In this document: positions 7,570 to 15,159 of the stretch, in pieces
Layout: each line of letters opens with the position of its first letter
Numbering within the stretch: the stretch's first letter is position 1
Source: JANPPS01 sp964242575
GTDB lineage: Bacteria; Pseudomonadota; Alphaproteobacteria; Acetobacterales; Acetobacteraceae
Length of the DNA: 19,637 nt
Direction: 5' to 3'
NCBI GenBank assembly: GCA_964242575.1
Contig: CAXTCN010000091.1
Span: forward strand, 1 to 19,637
Program-made: the position numbers and the translations under genes
Notes under the pieces: model-generated
What the model was told of the DNA's origin: nothing
What the model saw: only the letters and a program-made list of their open reading frames with translations
The model's database searches: none

Positions 7570-8876
7570 CGGAAAGCCTGGAGCGTCGCGTCCTCGGTCA
7601 GGATGAACAGGGTGTTCGCGGCGGCCACCGGCGAGACAGCGGCCGGGCCGCGTAGGTCCTGCTGGCCGAGGATGCGGCCCGTGAGGGGATCGACGGACAG
7701 CGCCTGTTCGTTGCTGCCGACCAGCACCAGCTTGCCGGCAACGAGCACCGGGCCGGTCCAGAACAGCGGGTCGCGCTGCTTCTCGACGTCCTCAAAGCGC
7801 GGCAGGTCAGTGACCCAGCGCACCCGGCCGTCTTCCCGTCCAATGGCCGCCAAGGACTGTTCGGACGTTTGCACGAACAGCCACTCGCCCGCGAGCCACG
7901 GGGTCTCGGTCCCGCCGACCTCGCGCTCCCACAGGCGGCGTCCGGTGCGAAGGTCAAGCGCCACCAGCAAGCCGCCGACGCCGATGGCATAGACACGGCC
8001 ACGGTCCACCACCGGCAACGCGCGAATGGCGGAAAGGTCCACCAGGCTGTTGCGCCCGCGCGCAGAGGCGAGGCTGTCGGTCCACGCCAACGCGCCGCTC
8101 TCGGCCCGCACCGCGGCCAGGTCGCCCGAGCCGAAGCCCACCACCACCAGTCCCTCGCTGACGGCGGGAGCGCCCTGTCCCAACAAGGTGGTCGCGGTCG
8201 TGCCGCCCTGGTAGGCCCACTGCCGGTCACCCGTCGCGGCCGCAAGCGCGATTAGCCTGTTGTCGAGCGTGGAGACGAACACCCGGTTATCGGCGACGGT
8301 CGGCGCGGAGCGGGCCGGAGAGCCAAGCGGCTTACGCCAGCGGATCGCGCCAGTGCCGGCGTCGAGCGCCAGCACATCCGCCCGGCCCGTGGTCGCATAC
8401 AGCGTGCCGCCCACCACGGCGACGCCGCCGCCCACGTTGGTGCTGCGGTCCTCGTCGTCCTGCGTGTCGGTGCGCCAGATGCGGCTGCCGGTCTCTGCGT
8501 CGAACGCGGTCACGGTGGCGTCGCTGTCCATGGTGAACACGCGCCCGCCGGCCACCACGGGCTGCGCAGTCAGCTTGGCGCGGTAGCCGCCGCCCTCGCC
8601 GACGCTGGACCGCCAGGCCGGCGCAAGGCCGCTGACCGCGACATGGCCGACGCTGTGCGCCGCGTTCCCGCCGGCTTGGGGCCACTCGGGCAGCGGCGTG
8701 GCAGGCGGCAGGGTTATGCTGCGTTGGTCCCCCGCATCGACCGCCAAGGCACGGCGTTCGGAGCCGACGGGTTCGCGCCGGCCGGGCAGCGTCTCCTTGT
8801 TCTCACCGAACACACCGTCGAAAGCGCTGCATCCGCCTGCCGCAAGCGGCAGCAGCAGCGCGTGCCGACGCTTCAA
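7566..8876 (-). CDS. bamB: Outer membrane assembly lipoprotein BamB (PQQ-like beta-propeller)
   Basis: Periplasm-facing lipoprotein subunit of the BAM complex, which folds outer-membrane proteins. The 436 residues form repeated PQQ-like blades (for example VFTMDSDATVTAFDAETGSRIW, NRVFVSTLDNRLIALAAATG, LFVQTSEQSLAAIG) across nearly the whole chain. I set the start at TTG 8876, not the far upstream GTG/ATG that opens the same frame: TTG overlaps the stop of the preceding gene as TTGA, has GGAG (8887-8884) at spacing 7, and gives a short lipoprotein signal MKRRHALLLPLAAGGC with lipid Cys16. The lipobox AGGC lacks the usual Leu at -3, so it is slightly weak. The 108 residues upstream of TTG are a shadow of the yfgM-like gene. 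Assignment rests on fold plus the yfgM-bamB-der context. Confidence 0.92.
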   Translation of the reverse strand: MKRRHALLLPLAAGGCSAFDGVFGENKETLPGRREPVGSERRALAVDAGDQRSITLPPATPLPEWPQAGGNAAHSVGHVAVSGLAPAWRSSVGEGGGYRAKLTAQPVVAGGRVFTMDSDATVTAFDAETGSRIWRTDTQDDEDRSTNVGGGVAVVGGTLYATTGRADVLALDAGTGAIRWRKPLGSPARSAPTVADNRVFVSTLDNRLIALAAATGDRQWAYQGGTTATTLLGQGAPAVSEGLVVVGFGSGDLAAVRAESGALAWTDSLASARGRNSLVDLSAIRALPVVDRGRVYAIGVGGLLVALDLRTGRRLWEREVGGTETPWLAGEWLFVQTSEQSLAAIGREDGRVRWVTDLPRFEDVEKQRDPLFWTGPVLVAGKLVLVGSNEQALSVDPLTGRILGQQDLRGPAAVSPVAAANTLFILTEDATLQAFR

Positions 8877-9568
8877 CCGCCGGCTCCGGATACCGGCGCT
8901 GCGCCGAGCCGGGTCAACAATCCGTTCGCACGGCCACGCACGCCCTCCGGTGCCGTCGCATCGGCGGCAAGCACGCGCAGGGTGTCCCGCGCCTTTTCCT
9001 CCTGCCCCGTGCGCATCGCCAGCCAGGCTTGGCTTTCCAGAGCCAACGGCCGCCACGGATTGCCGAAGGCGATCAACGGTTGCAGCCGGCCTTCGACCGC
9101 GGCCGGGTCCCCGGCATCGATTTGGCGCTGCACCCAAAGCAGGTTGGCAAGGTCCCGCAGCAACGGGTCGGCCTCGGTGTCCGCCGCGACCTGGTCCCAT
9201 AGCGCCAGGGCCGCGGGCACGTCCCCAGCCGTGGCACGCAACGCCGCCGCGCGCAGCCGCGCCAGCGTGCGGTAGCCTTGCGGCCCGGTTCCGGCCAGCC
9301 GCACGAACTCCTCAGTCGCGGCGGCACGGGCCGGGGTCGCGGGCGCTTCCACGCCCGGCGCGGCCGTGGTGGCCCGCATGGCGCCGAGGAACGCGGCCGC
9401 GACGCCAGCGGACTGCTTGTCCTGCTGCCAGCGCCAGGCTTGCCAGCCACCCATGCCGGCCAGCGCCAGCACGAGCGCCAGCACCGCCACCCCGCCATAG
9501 CGCTTGGCGAGTTGCCGCGCCTTCTCGGCCCGCAACTCCTCGTTCACCTCGTCGAAGATGTCAGCCAC
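8873..9568 (-). CDS. YfgM-like tetratricopeptide membrane protein
   Basis: Inner-membrane protein with one N-terminal anchor and a periplasmic TPR-like region. In gammaproteobacteria YfgM is a SecYEG/PpiD-associated factor. From GTG 9568 the product has 231 residues: charged cytoplasmic N-terminus MADIFDEVNEELRAEKARQL, a transmembrane segment at about 25-45 (VAVLALVLALAGMGGWQAW), then alanine-rich helical repeats. MADIFDEVNEEL is the usual first residue pattern in alphaproteobacterial homologues, and GAGG at 9577-9574 stands 5 bases before GTG, so the ATG at 9613 is rejected. Its stop overlaps the bamB TTG start (TTGA). It is the first gene of the long minus-strand operon, so the operon promoter should lie in the 100 bp shared with the divergent lipoprotein gene. 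Gene order supports the YfgM assignment more strongly than sequence. Confidence 0.85.
   Translation of the reverse strand: MADIFDEVNEELRAEKARQLAKRYGGVAVLALVLALAGMGGWQAWRWQQDKQSAGVAAAFLGAMRATTAAPGVEAPATPARAAATEEFVRLAGTGPQGYRTLARLRAAALRATAGDVPAALALWDQVAADTEADPLLRDLANLLWVQRQIDAGDPAAVEGRLQPLIAFGNPWRPLALESQAWLAMRTGQEEKARDTLRVLAADATAPEGVRGRANGLLTRLGAAPVSGAGG
8884..8887 (-). promoter_or_regulatory. Shine-Dalgarno supporting the TTG start of bamB
   Basis: GGAG on the minus strand, 7 bases before TTG (8876-8874). It lies inside the last codons of the upstream gene. Confidence 0.55.
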
Positions 9569-9668
9569 GCTAGCCTCGTGCAGTGTGGGAAGACCATAGC
9601 GGCGGCGGCTCACTCAAGCAAACGGCGGCGGTTAACCAGATCTTCACCGCCGCGTGGTGAACTGCGCC
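9569..9668. promoter_or_regulatory. Divergent promoter region with an 8-bp inverted repeat
   Basis: The 100-bp gap between the divergent yfgM-like and lipoprotein genes must hold start signals for both. GCGGCGGT (9625-9632) and ACCGCCGC (9646-9653) form an exact inverted repeat around 13 bases, ending 15 bases before the lipoprotein ATG. It could be an operator or an mRNA hairpin near the ribosome binding site. I do not recognise clear -35/-10 boxes. Confidence 0.35.
9574..9577 (-). promoter_or_regulatory. Shine-Dalgarno of the yfgM-like gene
   Basis: GAGG on the minus strand, 5 bases before GTG at 9568-9566. It favours the shorter N-terminus over ATG 9613. Confidence 0.5.
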
Positions 9669-10049
9669 ATGCGGCTGATTTTCCTCATTCTATTCGGACT
9701 GACGGGCTGTGCCGGAATGGTCGAGCCGACCGGGGCGTTGCTGGCCGTCGAGGCTGCGAGCGTCGTGGTGCTCGGGCGCGGCATCGTCGACATCGGCGTC
9801 TCGGCCATCAGCGGGCGGGACTGCTCAATCGTGCGCCTGGACCGTGGGCAGACCTACTGCGCGCCCCGGGACGGAGCTCCGGGCCACCAGCCGTTCTGCA
9901 CCCGAAGCCTGGGCGTGGTGGACTGCTGGATCGACCCGGAGGCGTTGCCCGGCAACCCGCGGGAGGTCGCGGACGGCCCAGCGCCCACCCCGGCGCAGGA
10001 GCGTTACCGCCGCGCGCCCTGGCCCAAAACCCTGAGCGCGGGTTGGTAG
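9669..10049 (+). CDS. Small cysteine-patterned lipoprotein of unknown function
   Basis: I do not recognise a named family. The predicted 126-residue product opens with MRLIFLILFGLTGCAG, a good lipoprotein signal with lipobox LTGC (lipid Cys14). A second hydrophobic stretch follows (about 22-46, GALLAVEAASVVVLGRGIVD). The mature part holds four further cysteines, C52, C64, C77 and C86, in the blocks GRDCSIVRLDRGQTYC and PFCTRSLGVVDCWIDPEALPG, which suggests two disulfides in the periplasm. The C-terminus is Pro-rich and basic. I chose ATG 9669 over GTG 9654 because it puts the basic residue right before the hydrophobic core; the Shine-Dalgarno is weak for both. The gene is divergent from the yfgM-like gene and ends 14 bp from the pyrC stop. 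Codon use looks like its neighbours, so it is probably native. Confidence 0.75.
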   Translation: MRLIFLILFGLTGCAGMVEPTGALLAVEAASVVVLGRGIVDIGVSAISGRDCSIVRLDRGQTYCAPRDGAPGHQPFCTRSLGVVDCWIDPEALPGNPREVADGPAPTPAQERYRRAPWPKTLSAGW

Positions 10050-10063
10050 CGTCGCATGGCCAC

Positions 10064-11386
10064 TCAGCCGCGGAACCGCACCAGCCGCCCCTGCGGCGTG
10101 CCCAGCACCTCGTCGTCTCGCATGACCACCGCTCCGCGCACGACGGTCGCGACCGGCCAGCCCATTACGCGCATGCCGTCGAACGGCGTCCAGCCGCAGG
10201 GCGAGGCAATCCAACTGTTCTCGATCACCCGCTGCCGTTTCAGGTCCACCATGGTGAAATCCGCGTCGTACCCGGCCGCCAGCCGTCCCTTGCCCACAGC
10301 GCCATAAACCCGGGCCGGACCGGCGCACATCAGGTCCACCATGCGCGACAACGGCAGCCGGCCCGCGTTCACGTGGTCCAGCATCACCGGCACCAGGGTC
10401 TGCACGCCCGTCAACCCAGCCGGGCAGTCCGGCCAGGGCTTCAGCTTCGCCGCCCGGGGATGCGGCGCATGGTCCGAGCCGATGGTGTCCACGGTTCCGT
10501 CCGCCACCGCCGCCCATGCAGCCTCGTAGTGCCGGCTGCCACGGATCGGCGGGTTCATAACGGCAAAGCCGCCAAGCCGCTCATACACCTCGGGCGCAAC
10601 CTGCGTAAGGTGGTTCACCAGCACCTCGACGGTGGCGATGTCCCGGTAATCCCGCAGGTAGGCCAGCTCCTCCGCGGTCGAGACGTGCAGGATATGCGCT
10701 GGCCGGCCAGTCCTGCGCGCCAGCGCCATGAGCCGCCGCGTGCCCAGCGCGGCGCACTCCTCGTCGCGCCACTCCATATGGCTGGAATACGGGTCGCCCA
10801 GCTTAAACAGGCCACGGCGGGCCTGCAATCGGTACTCGTCTTCGCTGTGGTAGGACACCCGACGCCGTCCGCTGCGCATGACCGCCTCAAGCGAGGCGTC
10901 GTCCTCCACCAGGAGGTCCCCGGTCGAGCTGCCGGCGAACACCTTCACGCCGCACACGCCCGCGCCCGTTTCCAGCCCTGGAAGCTCGGCGATGTTAGAC
11001 TTTGCCGCGCCGACATAGAGGCCCATGTCGCACCACGCGGCGCCCTCGGCGTAGCCCTGCTTCCAAGTCAGCCGCCCGGCGTCCGTCACGGGCGGGGTGG
11101 TGTTGGGCATGTCGAACACCGCCGCAAGCCCGCCCAGCACGGCGGCGCGGGTGCCGGTGGGAATGCTCTCGATGGCCGGGTCGCCAGGGTCGCGCAGGTG
11201 GACGTGCGGGTCGATCAGGCCGGGCAGCACATGCAGGCCGCGCGCCTCGATCACGGTGTCCGCGGTCGCGGCGGCCACTCCCAAAGCAGCGATGCGGCCA
11301 TCACGGACCCCGACATCCATCGCGGCCTCGCCCCACGGCAGGACGCATGCGCCACCGCGGATCAGCAGGTCGTAGTGCTCGGCCAT
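10064..11386 (-). CDS. pyrC: Dihydroorotase (class I type, amidohydrolase superfamily)
   Basis: Zn-dependent cyclisation of N-carbamoyl-aspartate to dihydroorotate in pyrimidine synthesis is the expected reaction. The 440 residues show all metal and catalytic positions: HxH (H61, H63 in IDPHVHLRDPG), the carboxylated Lys candidate K148 (GVKVFAGSSTGD), H180 (YHSED), a His in HILHVST (231-234) and D305 (GSDHAPHP). NTTPPVTD (95-102) is the substrate-Asn motif of dihydroorotases. I chose ATG 11386 rather than the longer frame from 11464: MAEHYDLLIRGG is the normal first strand and AGGGGAG (11398-11392) overlaps the asnB stop 5 bases upstream. It follows asnB by 11 bp and so is the last gene of a glycosyltransferase operon, with no pyrB beside it. 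It could instead be a paralogue acting on another cyclic amide. Confidence 0.88.
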   Translation of the reverse strand: MAEHYDLLIRGGACVLPWGEAAMDVGVRDGRIAALGVAAATADTVIEARGLHVLPGLIDPHVHLRDPGDPAIESIPTGTRAAVLGGLAAVFDMPNTTPPVTDAGRLTWKQGYAEGAAWCDMGLYVGAAKSNIAELPGLETGAGVCGVKVFAGSSTGDLLVEDDASLEAVMRSGRRRVSYHSEDEYRLQARRGLFKLGDPYSSHMEWRDEECAALGTRRLMALARRTGRPAHILHVSTAEELAYLRDYRDIATVEVLVNHLTQVAPEVYERLGGFAVMNPPIRGSRHYEAAWAAVADGTVDTIGSDHAPHPRAAKLKPWPDCPAGLTGVQTLVPVMLDHVNAGRLPLSRMVDLMCAGPARVYGAVGKGRLAAGYDADFTMVDLKRQRVIENSWIASPCGWTPFDGMRVMGWPVATVVRGAVVMRDDEVLGTPQGRLVRFRG

Positions 11387-11391
11387 GGCGG

Positions 11392-11398
11392 CTCCCCT
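11392..11398 (-). promoter_or_regulatory. Shine-Dalgarno of pyrC overlapping the asnB stop
   Basis: AGGGGAG on the minus strand begins within the TGA of asnB and ends 5 bases before ATG 11386. It fixes the pyrC start and suggests coupling to asnB. Confidence 0.6.
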
Positions 11399-13170
11399 CA
11401 GGCTGACAGCGTCTCGAACACGTCCCCGGACGGTGCAAGCCCCAGGATGTGGGTGCGGTGCCAAAGCGCGTAGAACAGCAGGGTCCAGGCAGCGAACCCC
11501 TCATGCCGGCCGGACGCGGCGCGGAACAGGGCCACGACGCGGGCAGGGTCGGCGATTTCGGCCACGCCGGGCTGCGCCGCCACCAGCGCGCCCAGCCGCG
11601 CGCCCTGCAGGGCGATCCAAGCCCCAACAGGCACCGTGAACCCCTGTTTTGGCGCGAATGGCCGCGCCGCCGGCATGGCCTGCGCAAGCCACTGCCGCAG
11701 CAGCCACTTGCCCCGGCCATTCTGCACCTTCAATCCGTCCGGCAGGCGGAACCCGAGCTCCGCCACCGCGCGGTCCAGCAGGGGCGTCCGCCCCTCGACC
11801 CCGTGCGCCATCAGGCAGCGGTCCAGCTTCAGCAACAGGTCGTGCGGCAGCCAGTCCGCGATGTCCGTCGCCTGCGCCACCGCAAGCCGGGTGCGGCCAC
11901 TGAGCGCCGCCTGCCCCTCGGCCGCCACCAGGCCGTCCCGCCACGCGGCTGGGCGTTCGCGCAGCACGTCAAGCCGGTCGAACGTGCCGCGCGCGCGCAT
12001 GGTGCGCCCGCCTTGCCACCAGGGGCGCATGGCGCTGCGATAACGTCCGTAGCCCGCAAAAATCTCGTCGCCGCCCTCGCCGCACAGCACCACCTTCACG
12101 TCCTGCCGGGCACGGCGGGCGAGAAACCAGCTCGGGATGATGGCGTAATCGGCGGCTGGGTCGTCCATGCAGGCCACGATCTCCGGCAGGTGCCGCCAAA
12201 CCATTGCCTCGGTGATCTGCAGCGTCTCGTGCCGGGCGCCCACGGCACGGGCCACGGCAGCCGCCTGTTCGCGCTCGTCCGCCACGCCCGGCGCGTCGAA
12301 CCCGGCGGTGTACGCCAGCACCGGACGGGCGTTCAGCCGCGCCATGACCGCCAGCACCACGGCGCTGTCGACGCCCCCGGACAGGAACATGCCATAGGGC
12401 ACGTCGCTGCGTTGATGCAGGTCCACGCTGGTTTCGAGCGCGTGGTCAAGCCGCAGCAGCGCGTCACTCTCGGTGACGCTGTCCGGCCCGCCCTCCGGCA
12501 GGGCGCGGACGCGGGTGCGGTCCAGGATATGTCCATCGGCGACGCGCAGGGTCTCGCCGGGCAACACGCGCTGGATGCCCTCGAAAATCGTGTCCGCGCC
12601 GGTGGTGAACTGCATCTGCAGCAGCTCCTCCCGCGCGGCCGGGCGCAGCACCCGGCGCACGAGGCCCGCGGCCAGCAGCGCCTGCGGTTCCGAAGCGAAC
12701 GCGAGGCCCCCTTCGACCGGGGCGGTGTATAGCGGCTTGATGCCGAACGGGTCTCGCGTCAGCGTGACCTGCCGCGCCGCGCGTTCATGGATGGCGATGG
12801 CGAACATGCCGCGCAACGCCCCGGCGTACTCCGCACCGTCCCGCAGCCAAAGGTGCAACGGCGGCTCGCAGTCGCTGCCGGTGGCGAAGCGCAGGCCCGG
12901 GGTGGCTTCCGTCAGCTCGTTGCGCAGCTCGCGGTAGTTGTACACCTCGCCGTTGGCCACTAGCGCGGCTGCGCCCGCAAACAGCGGCTGGTCCCCGCCT
13001 GCCACGTCGATGATCGCGAGCCGGGTGTGCACCAGCGCCGTGCGCCCCACCACGGAGTGCCCGGCGCCGTCCGGGCCACGGTGGCTGAGCGCCCGGGCCA
13101 GAAGCGCGAGCGTGCTGGCGTCCGGCGGGGCCGCGCCCGGCGCCATGACCATCCCGGCGATGCCGCACAT
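11398..13170 (-). CDS. asnB: Asparagine synthase (glutamine-hydrolysing) / AsnB-like amidotransferase
   Basis: Two-domain Ntn amidotransferase of 590 residues. The glutaminase half starts MCGIAGMV with Cys2 as nucleophile after Met removal, R50 (HTRLAIID), NGE (73-75) and SDCE (99-102; Cys stands where Thr is usual). The synthetase half has the PP-loop SGGVDS (264-269) and GEGGDEIFAGY (364-374) for ATP and substrate, and ends with a KQGFTVPVGAWI block. The family makes asparagine from aspartate with glutamine-derived ammonia, but many members in polysaccharide clusters amidate sugars or peptides. Here it lies directly downstream of GT9 and GT4 genes: its ATG shares one base with the GT4 stop (TGATG). 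I therefore treat the substrate as open; free asparagine synthesis and glycan amidation are both possible. Confidence 0.88.
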   Translation of the reverse strand: MCGIAGMVMAPGAAPPDASTLALLARALSHRGPDGAGHSVVGRTALVHTRLAIIDVAGGDQPLFAGAAALVANGEVYNYRELRNELTEATPGLRFATGSDCEPPLHLWLRDGAEYAGALRGMFAIAIHERAARQVTLTRDPFGIKPLYTAPVEGGLAFASEPQALLAAGLVRRVLRPAAREELLQMQFTTGADTIFEGIQRVLPGETLRVADGHILDRTRVRALPEGGPDSVTESDALLRLDHALETSVDLHQRSDVPYGMFLSGGVDSAVVLAVMARLNARPVLAYTAGFDAPGVADEREQAAAVARAVGARHETLQITEAMVWRHLPEIVACMDDPAADYAIIPSWFLARRARQDVKVVLCGEGGDEIFAGYGRYRSAMRPWWQGGRTMRARGTFDRLDVLRERPAAWRDGLVAAEGQAALSGRTRLAVAQATDIADWLPHDLLLKLDRCLMAHGVEGRTPLLDRAVAELGFRLPDGLKVQNGRGKWLLRQWLAQAMPAARPFAPKQGFTVPVGAWIALQGARLGALVAAQPGVAEIADPARVVALFRAASGRHEGFAAWTLLFYALWHRTHILGLAPSGDVFETLSA

Positions 13171-14189
13171 CAGCCCGGCTCCATGGCGGCCAGCGCCGTG
13201 CGCCAGCGGTGCACGACCGGCGCCGCCGCGTATTCGGCCGTGAACCGCGCGCGCCCGGCGGCGGCCAGCCGGGACGCGAGCGCCGGGTTCTCCAGCACGG
13301 CGTGGATCGTGTCGGCCAGGGCGCGCGCATCCTCCCGCGGCGCCAGCAATCCGTCCTCGCCGGGCCGGATCAGTTCTGTTGGCCCGGCCGCGTCGGCGGC
13401 CACCACGGGGCGGCGGGCGGAGAATGCCTCGATCACCACGTTGCCCAGCGGCTCATGCCGGCTTGGGCAAACCAGAGCGTCGCAGGCGGCCAGCAGCGCG
13501 GCCTGGTCGGTGCGCCAACCCAGTAGGTGCAGACGGTCCGACACGCGCTGGTCGCGGGCCAACGTCTCGAGCGCGCTGCGCTCCGGCCCATCGCCGGCGA
13601 TGACCGCGTGTACGCCGGGCATGAACGGCAAGGCGCGGACCAGCACGTCGAACGCTTTGTTCATATGCAGCCGGCCGAGCGCCAGCAGCACCCGCGCTCC
13701 GGGCGGCGTCGGCAACGCCGCCGGGCGCGCACCCAGCAGGTCCGGCGCGAAGTTGGGCAAATGATGCACCCGCTCCGCCGGCCAGCCCTGCGCCACGATC
13801 CATGCCGTGATGCCGCGCGTGTTGCCGATCAGGTGGCCGCAGCGCCGGTAGTATCGCAGGTCGTAGTATCCCCCAAGCCGCCCGGCCATTACCCAATCGC
13901 CACGCGGCGTCATATGCGCCGCCCGGTTCATCCACGCGACAACCACCCGCGGCGCGAACTGGCGCAGCACCGAACGGAGGCGTGGCCGGGTCAGCAGATC
14001 CAACGCGCCGCCGAACCGCAGCCCAACCGGCGAAAGGCCGCTCTCCGCCAGCCGCGCCGCCCGGCCCGCATCCCGGCGGATCACCGGCAGCACGGCATCG
14101 CCCGCCGCGCGCATGGCGGCCGACAGCCGCTCGAAGAACAGCTCCGCCCCGCCCATGGGCGCCCCGGCCATCACGTGCGCGACCCTCAA
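13170..14189 (-). CDS. Glycosyltransferase family 4 protein (second)
   Basis: A 339-residue GT-B glycosyltransferase. The N-terminus MRVAHVMAGAPMGGAELFFE carries the GGAE acceptor-side loop; the donor domain begins near LLALGRLHMNKAFDVLVRA (168-187) and has the EX7E motif (E246, E254 in EPLGNVVIEAF), then RPVVAADAAGPTELI. The start is TTG at 14189, which overlaps the TGA of the upstream GT9 gene as TTGA; the coding start sits exactly at the conserved first strand, so no longer form is needed. Its stop overlaps the asnB start. The neighbours place it in LPS core or surface-glycan assembly; neither donor nor linkage can be read from sequence. Confidence 0.9.
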   Translation of the reverse strand: MRVAHVMAGAPMGGAELFFERLSAAMRAAGDAVLPVIRRDAGRAARLAESGLSPVGLRFGGALDLLTRPRLRSVLRQFAPRVVVAWMNRAAHMTPRGDWVMAGRLGGYYDLRYYRRCGHLIGNTRGITAWIVAQGWPAERVHHLPNFAPDLLGARPAALPTPPGARVLLALGRLHMNKAFDVLVRALPFMPGVHAVIAGDGPERSALETLARDQRVSDRLHLLGWRTDQAALLAACDALVCPSRHEPLGNVVIEAFSARRPVVAADAAGPTELIRPGEDGLLAPREDARALADTIHAVLENPALASRLAAAGRARFTAEYAAAPVVHRWRTALAAMEPG

Positions 14190-15082
14190 CGCCGCACCAG
14201 GCCCAATGCGGCGGATACAGCCGCCTCCACGGTGACGCCGAGGATAGGCGCATGGCCCGCCGGCCCTGGCGCGACCACCGTGGCGGTGCGGGGTCCCGTG
14301 GGGCCGTACTCAAGAACCGGGGATGGGCCGAACAGGCCAAGCGTCGGCGTCCCGGCAGCGGCGGCCAGGTGCATCAACCCGGAATCGTTGCCGACGAACA
14401 GCGCGCACCGGGCGAGGCACGCCGACGCCTCGGGCAGCGAAATCCGTCCCGTAAGGTCCACCGCATCCGGCAGCGCGGCCAGGACCGGCGCAGCCATGGC
14501 CCGCTCCATGCCGCCCGGCCCGGCAAACACCACCGGCCGTGCGCCCGGCATCCCACCGTCCCGCACGGCATGGAACAGCGCCACGAACCGCTCCGCGGGC
14601 CAAACCTTGCCGTCCCAGTTCGCGGTTGGCCCCAAGCCGATCAGCGGACCCGCCGGCAGCAACACCGCCGCCCGTGCCCGGTCCGTCTCGGCAATCCAGT
14701 ATGTCGGCAACGGCGGCGGGTTGAGGCCCAGCACGCGCGCGAGTTGCTCAAGCTTGTGCCCCAGCGGACGGCCGCCGCGCAGCACGGCCCGGCGCCGGGC
14801 CGGCAGCAGAAAGGACAGCGCCGAGCCGCGCAGGTCCACCACAAGGTCCCACACCGCCCCCACGGTGGCGCGCCACAGCTTGAGCCAGTGCAGATCGAAC
14901 CGCAGCTTGTCCACCACGAGGGTCCGGTCCCGCCGCGGCATACGGTCGAACACGCCCGTTGCGACAGGGCCGCAGGCGATAGTGAACCGGGCCTCGGGAT
15001 GCTGGCGCAGGAGGTGGCCCAGCAAACCAGTCGATAGAACCGCGTCGCCGATGCGCGTCGCGGTGATGAACAGTATCCTCAT
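14186..15082 (-). CDS. Glycosyltransferase family 9 (heptosyltransferase-like, second)
   Basis: A 298-residue relative of LPS heptosyltransferases. MRILFITATRIGDAVLSTGLL has the catalytic Asp equivalent D13; GPTANWDGKVWPAERF (151-166) is the donor-domain segment and GNDSGLMHLAAAAGTPTLGLFGPS (231-254) is the GT9 signature, more canonical than in the GT9 beside thrS. A run of basic residues at 96-110 (ARRRAVLRGG) may face the acceptor. ATG 15082 is chosen because MRILFI is the family start; ATG codons at 15088 and 15100 are in frame but add residues with no family counterpart. No clear Shine-Dalgarno is visible. It is the first gene of the GT9-GT4-asnB-pyrC operon and is divergent from ygfZ across 77 bp. 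Confidence 0.9.
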   Translation of the reverse strand: MRILFITATRIGDAVLSTGLLGHLLRQHPEARFTIACGPVATGVFDRMPRRDRTLVVDKLRFDLHWLKLWRATVGAVWDLVVDLRGSALSFLLPARRRAVLRGGRPLGHKLEQLARVLGLNPPPLPTYWIAETDRARAAVLLPAGPLIGLGPTANWDGKVWPAERFVALFHAVRDGGMPGARPVVFAGPGGMERAMAAPVLAALPDAVDLTGRISLPEASACLARCALFVGNDSGLMHLAAAAGTPTLGLFGPSPVLEYGPTGPRTATVVAPGPAGHAPILGVTVEAAVSAALGLVRR

Positions 15083-15159
15083 TGGCATGGGATGTAGCAC
15101 GGGTCGCGCCGGCGTGCGCCAGCTTGCATCCCAGTCGGCCCTGCACCACGTCCGCGACC
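15083..15159. promoter_or_regulatory. Divergent intergenic region with a 7-bp inverted repeat
   Basis: The 77-bp gap between the GT9 and ygfZ starts contains TGGGATG (15088-15094) and CATCCCA (15127-15133), exact complements 32 bases apart, and a GC-rich centre with GGCGTGCGCC at 15111-15120. Both genes need promoters here, but I see no convincing -35/-10 pair. The repeat could bind a dimeric regulator or be chance. Confidence 0.3.

Noticed and set aside
4663..7992. Plus-strand open frame of 1109 codons antisense to thrS, GT9, der and bamB
   Set aside because: It runs across four real minus-strand genes with clear family motifs; its Arg/Gln/His-rich translation has no recognisable domain. 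Long antisense frames are expected at this GC content.
8877..9200. 108-codon N-terminal extension of bamB
   Set aside because: It overlaps the yfgM-like gene, reads as Gly/Arg/Ala-rich noise and would bury the lipoprotein signal; TTG 8876 with its own Shine-Dalgarno explains the start.
9278..11473. Plus-strand open frame of 731 codons over the yfgM-like gene, lipoprotein gene and pyrC
   Set aside because: Shadow frame: no domain, low-complexity composition, and it crosses genes on both strands.
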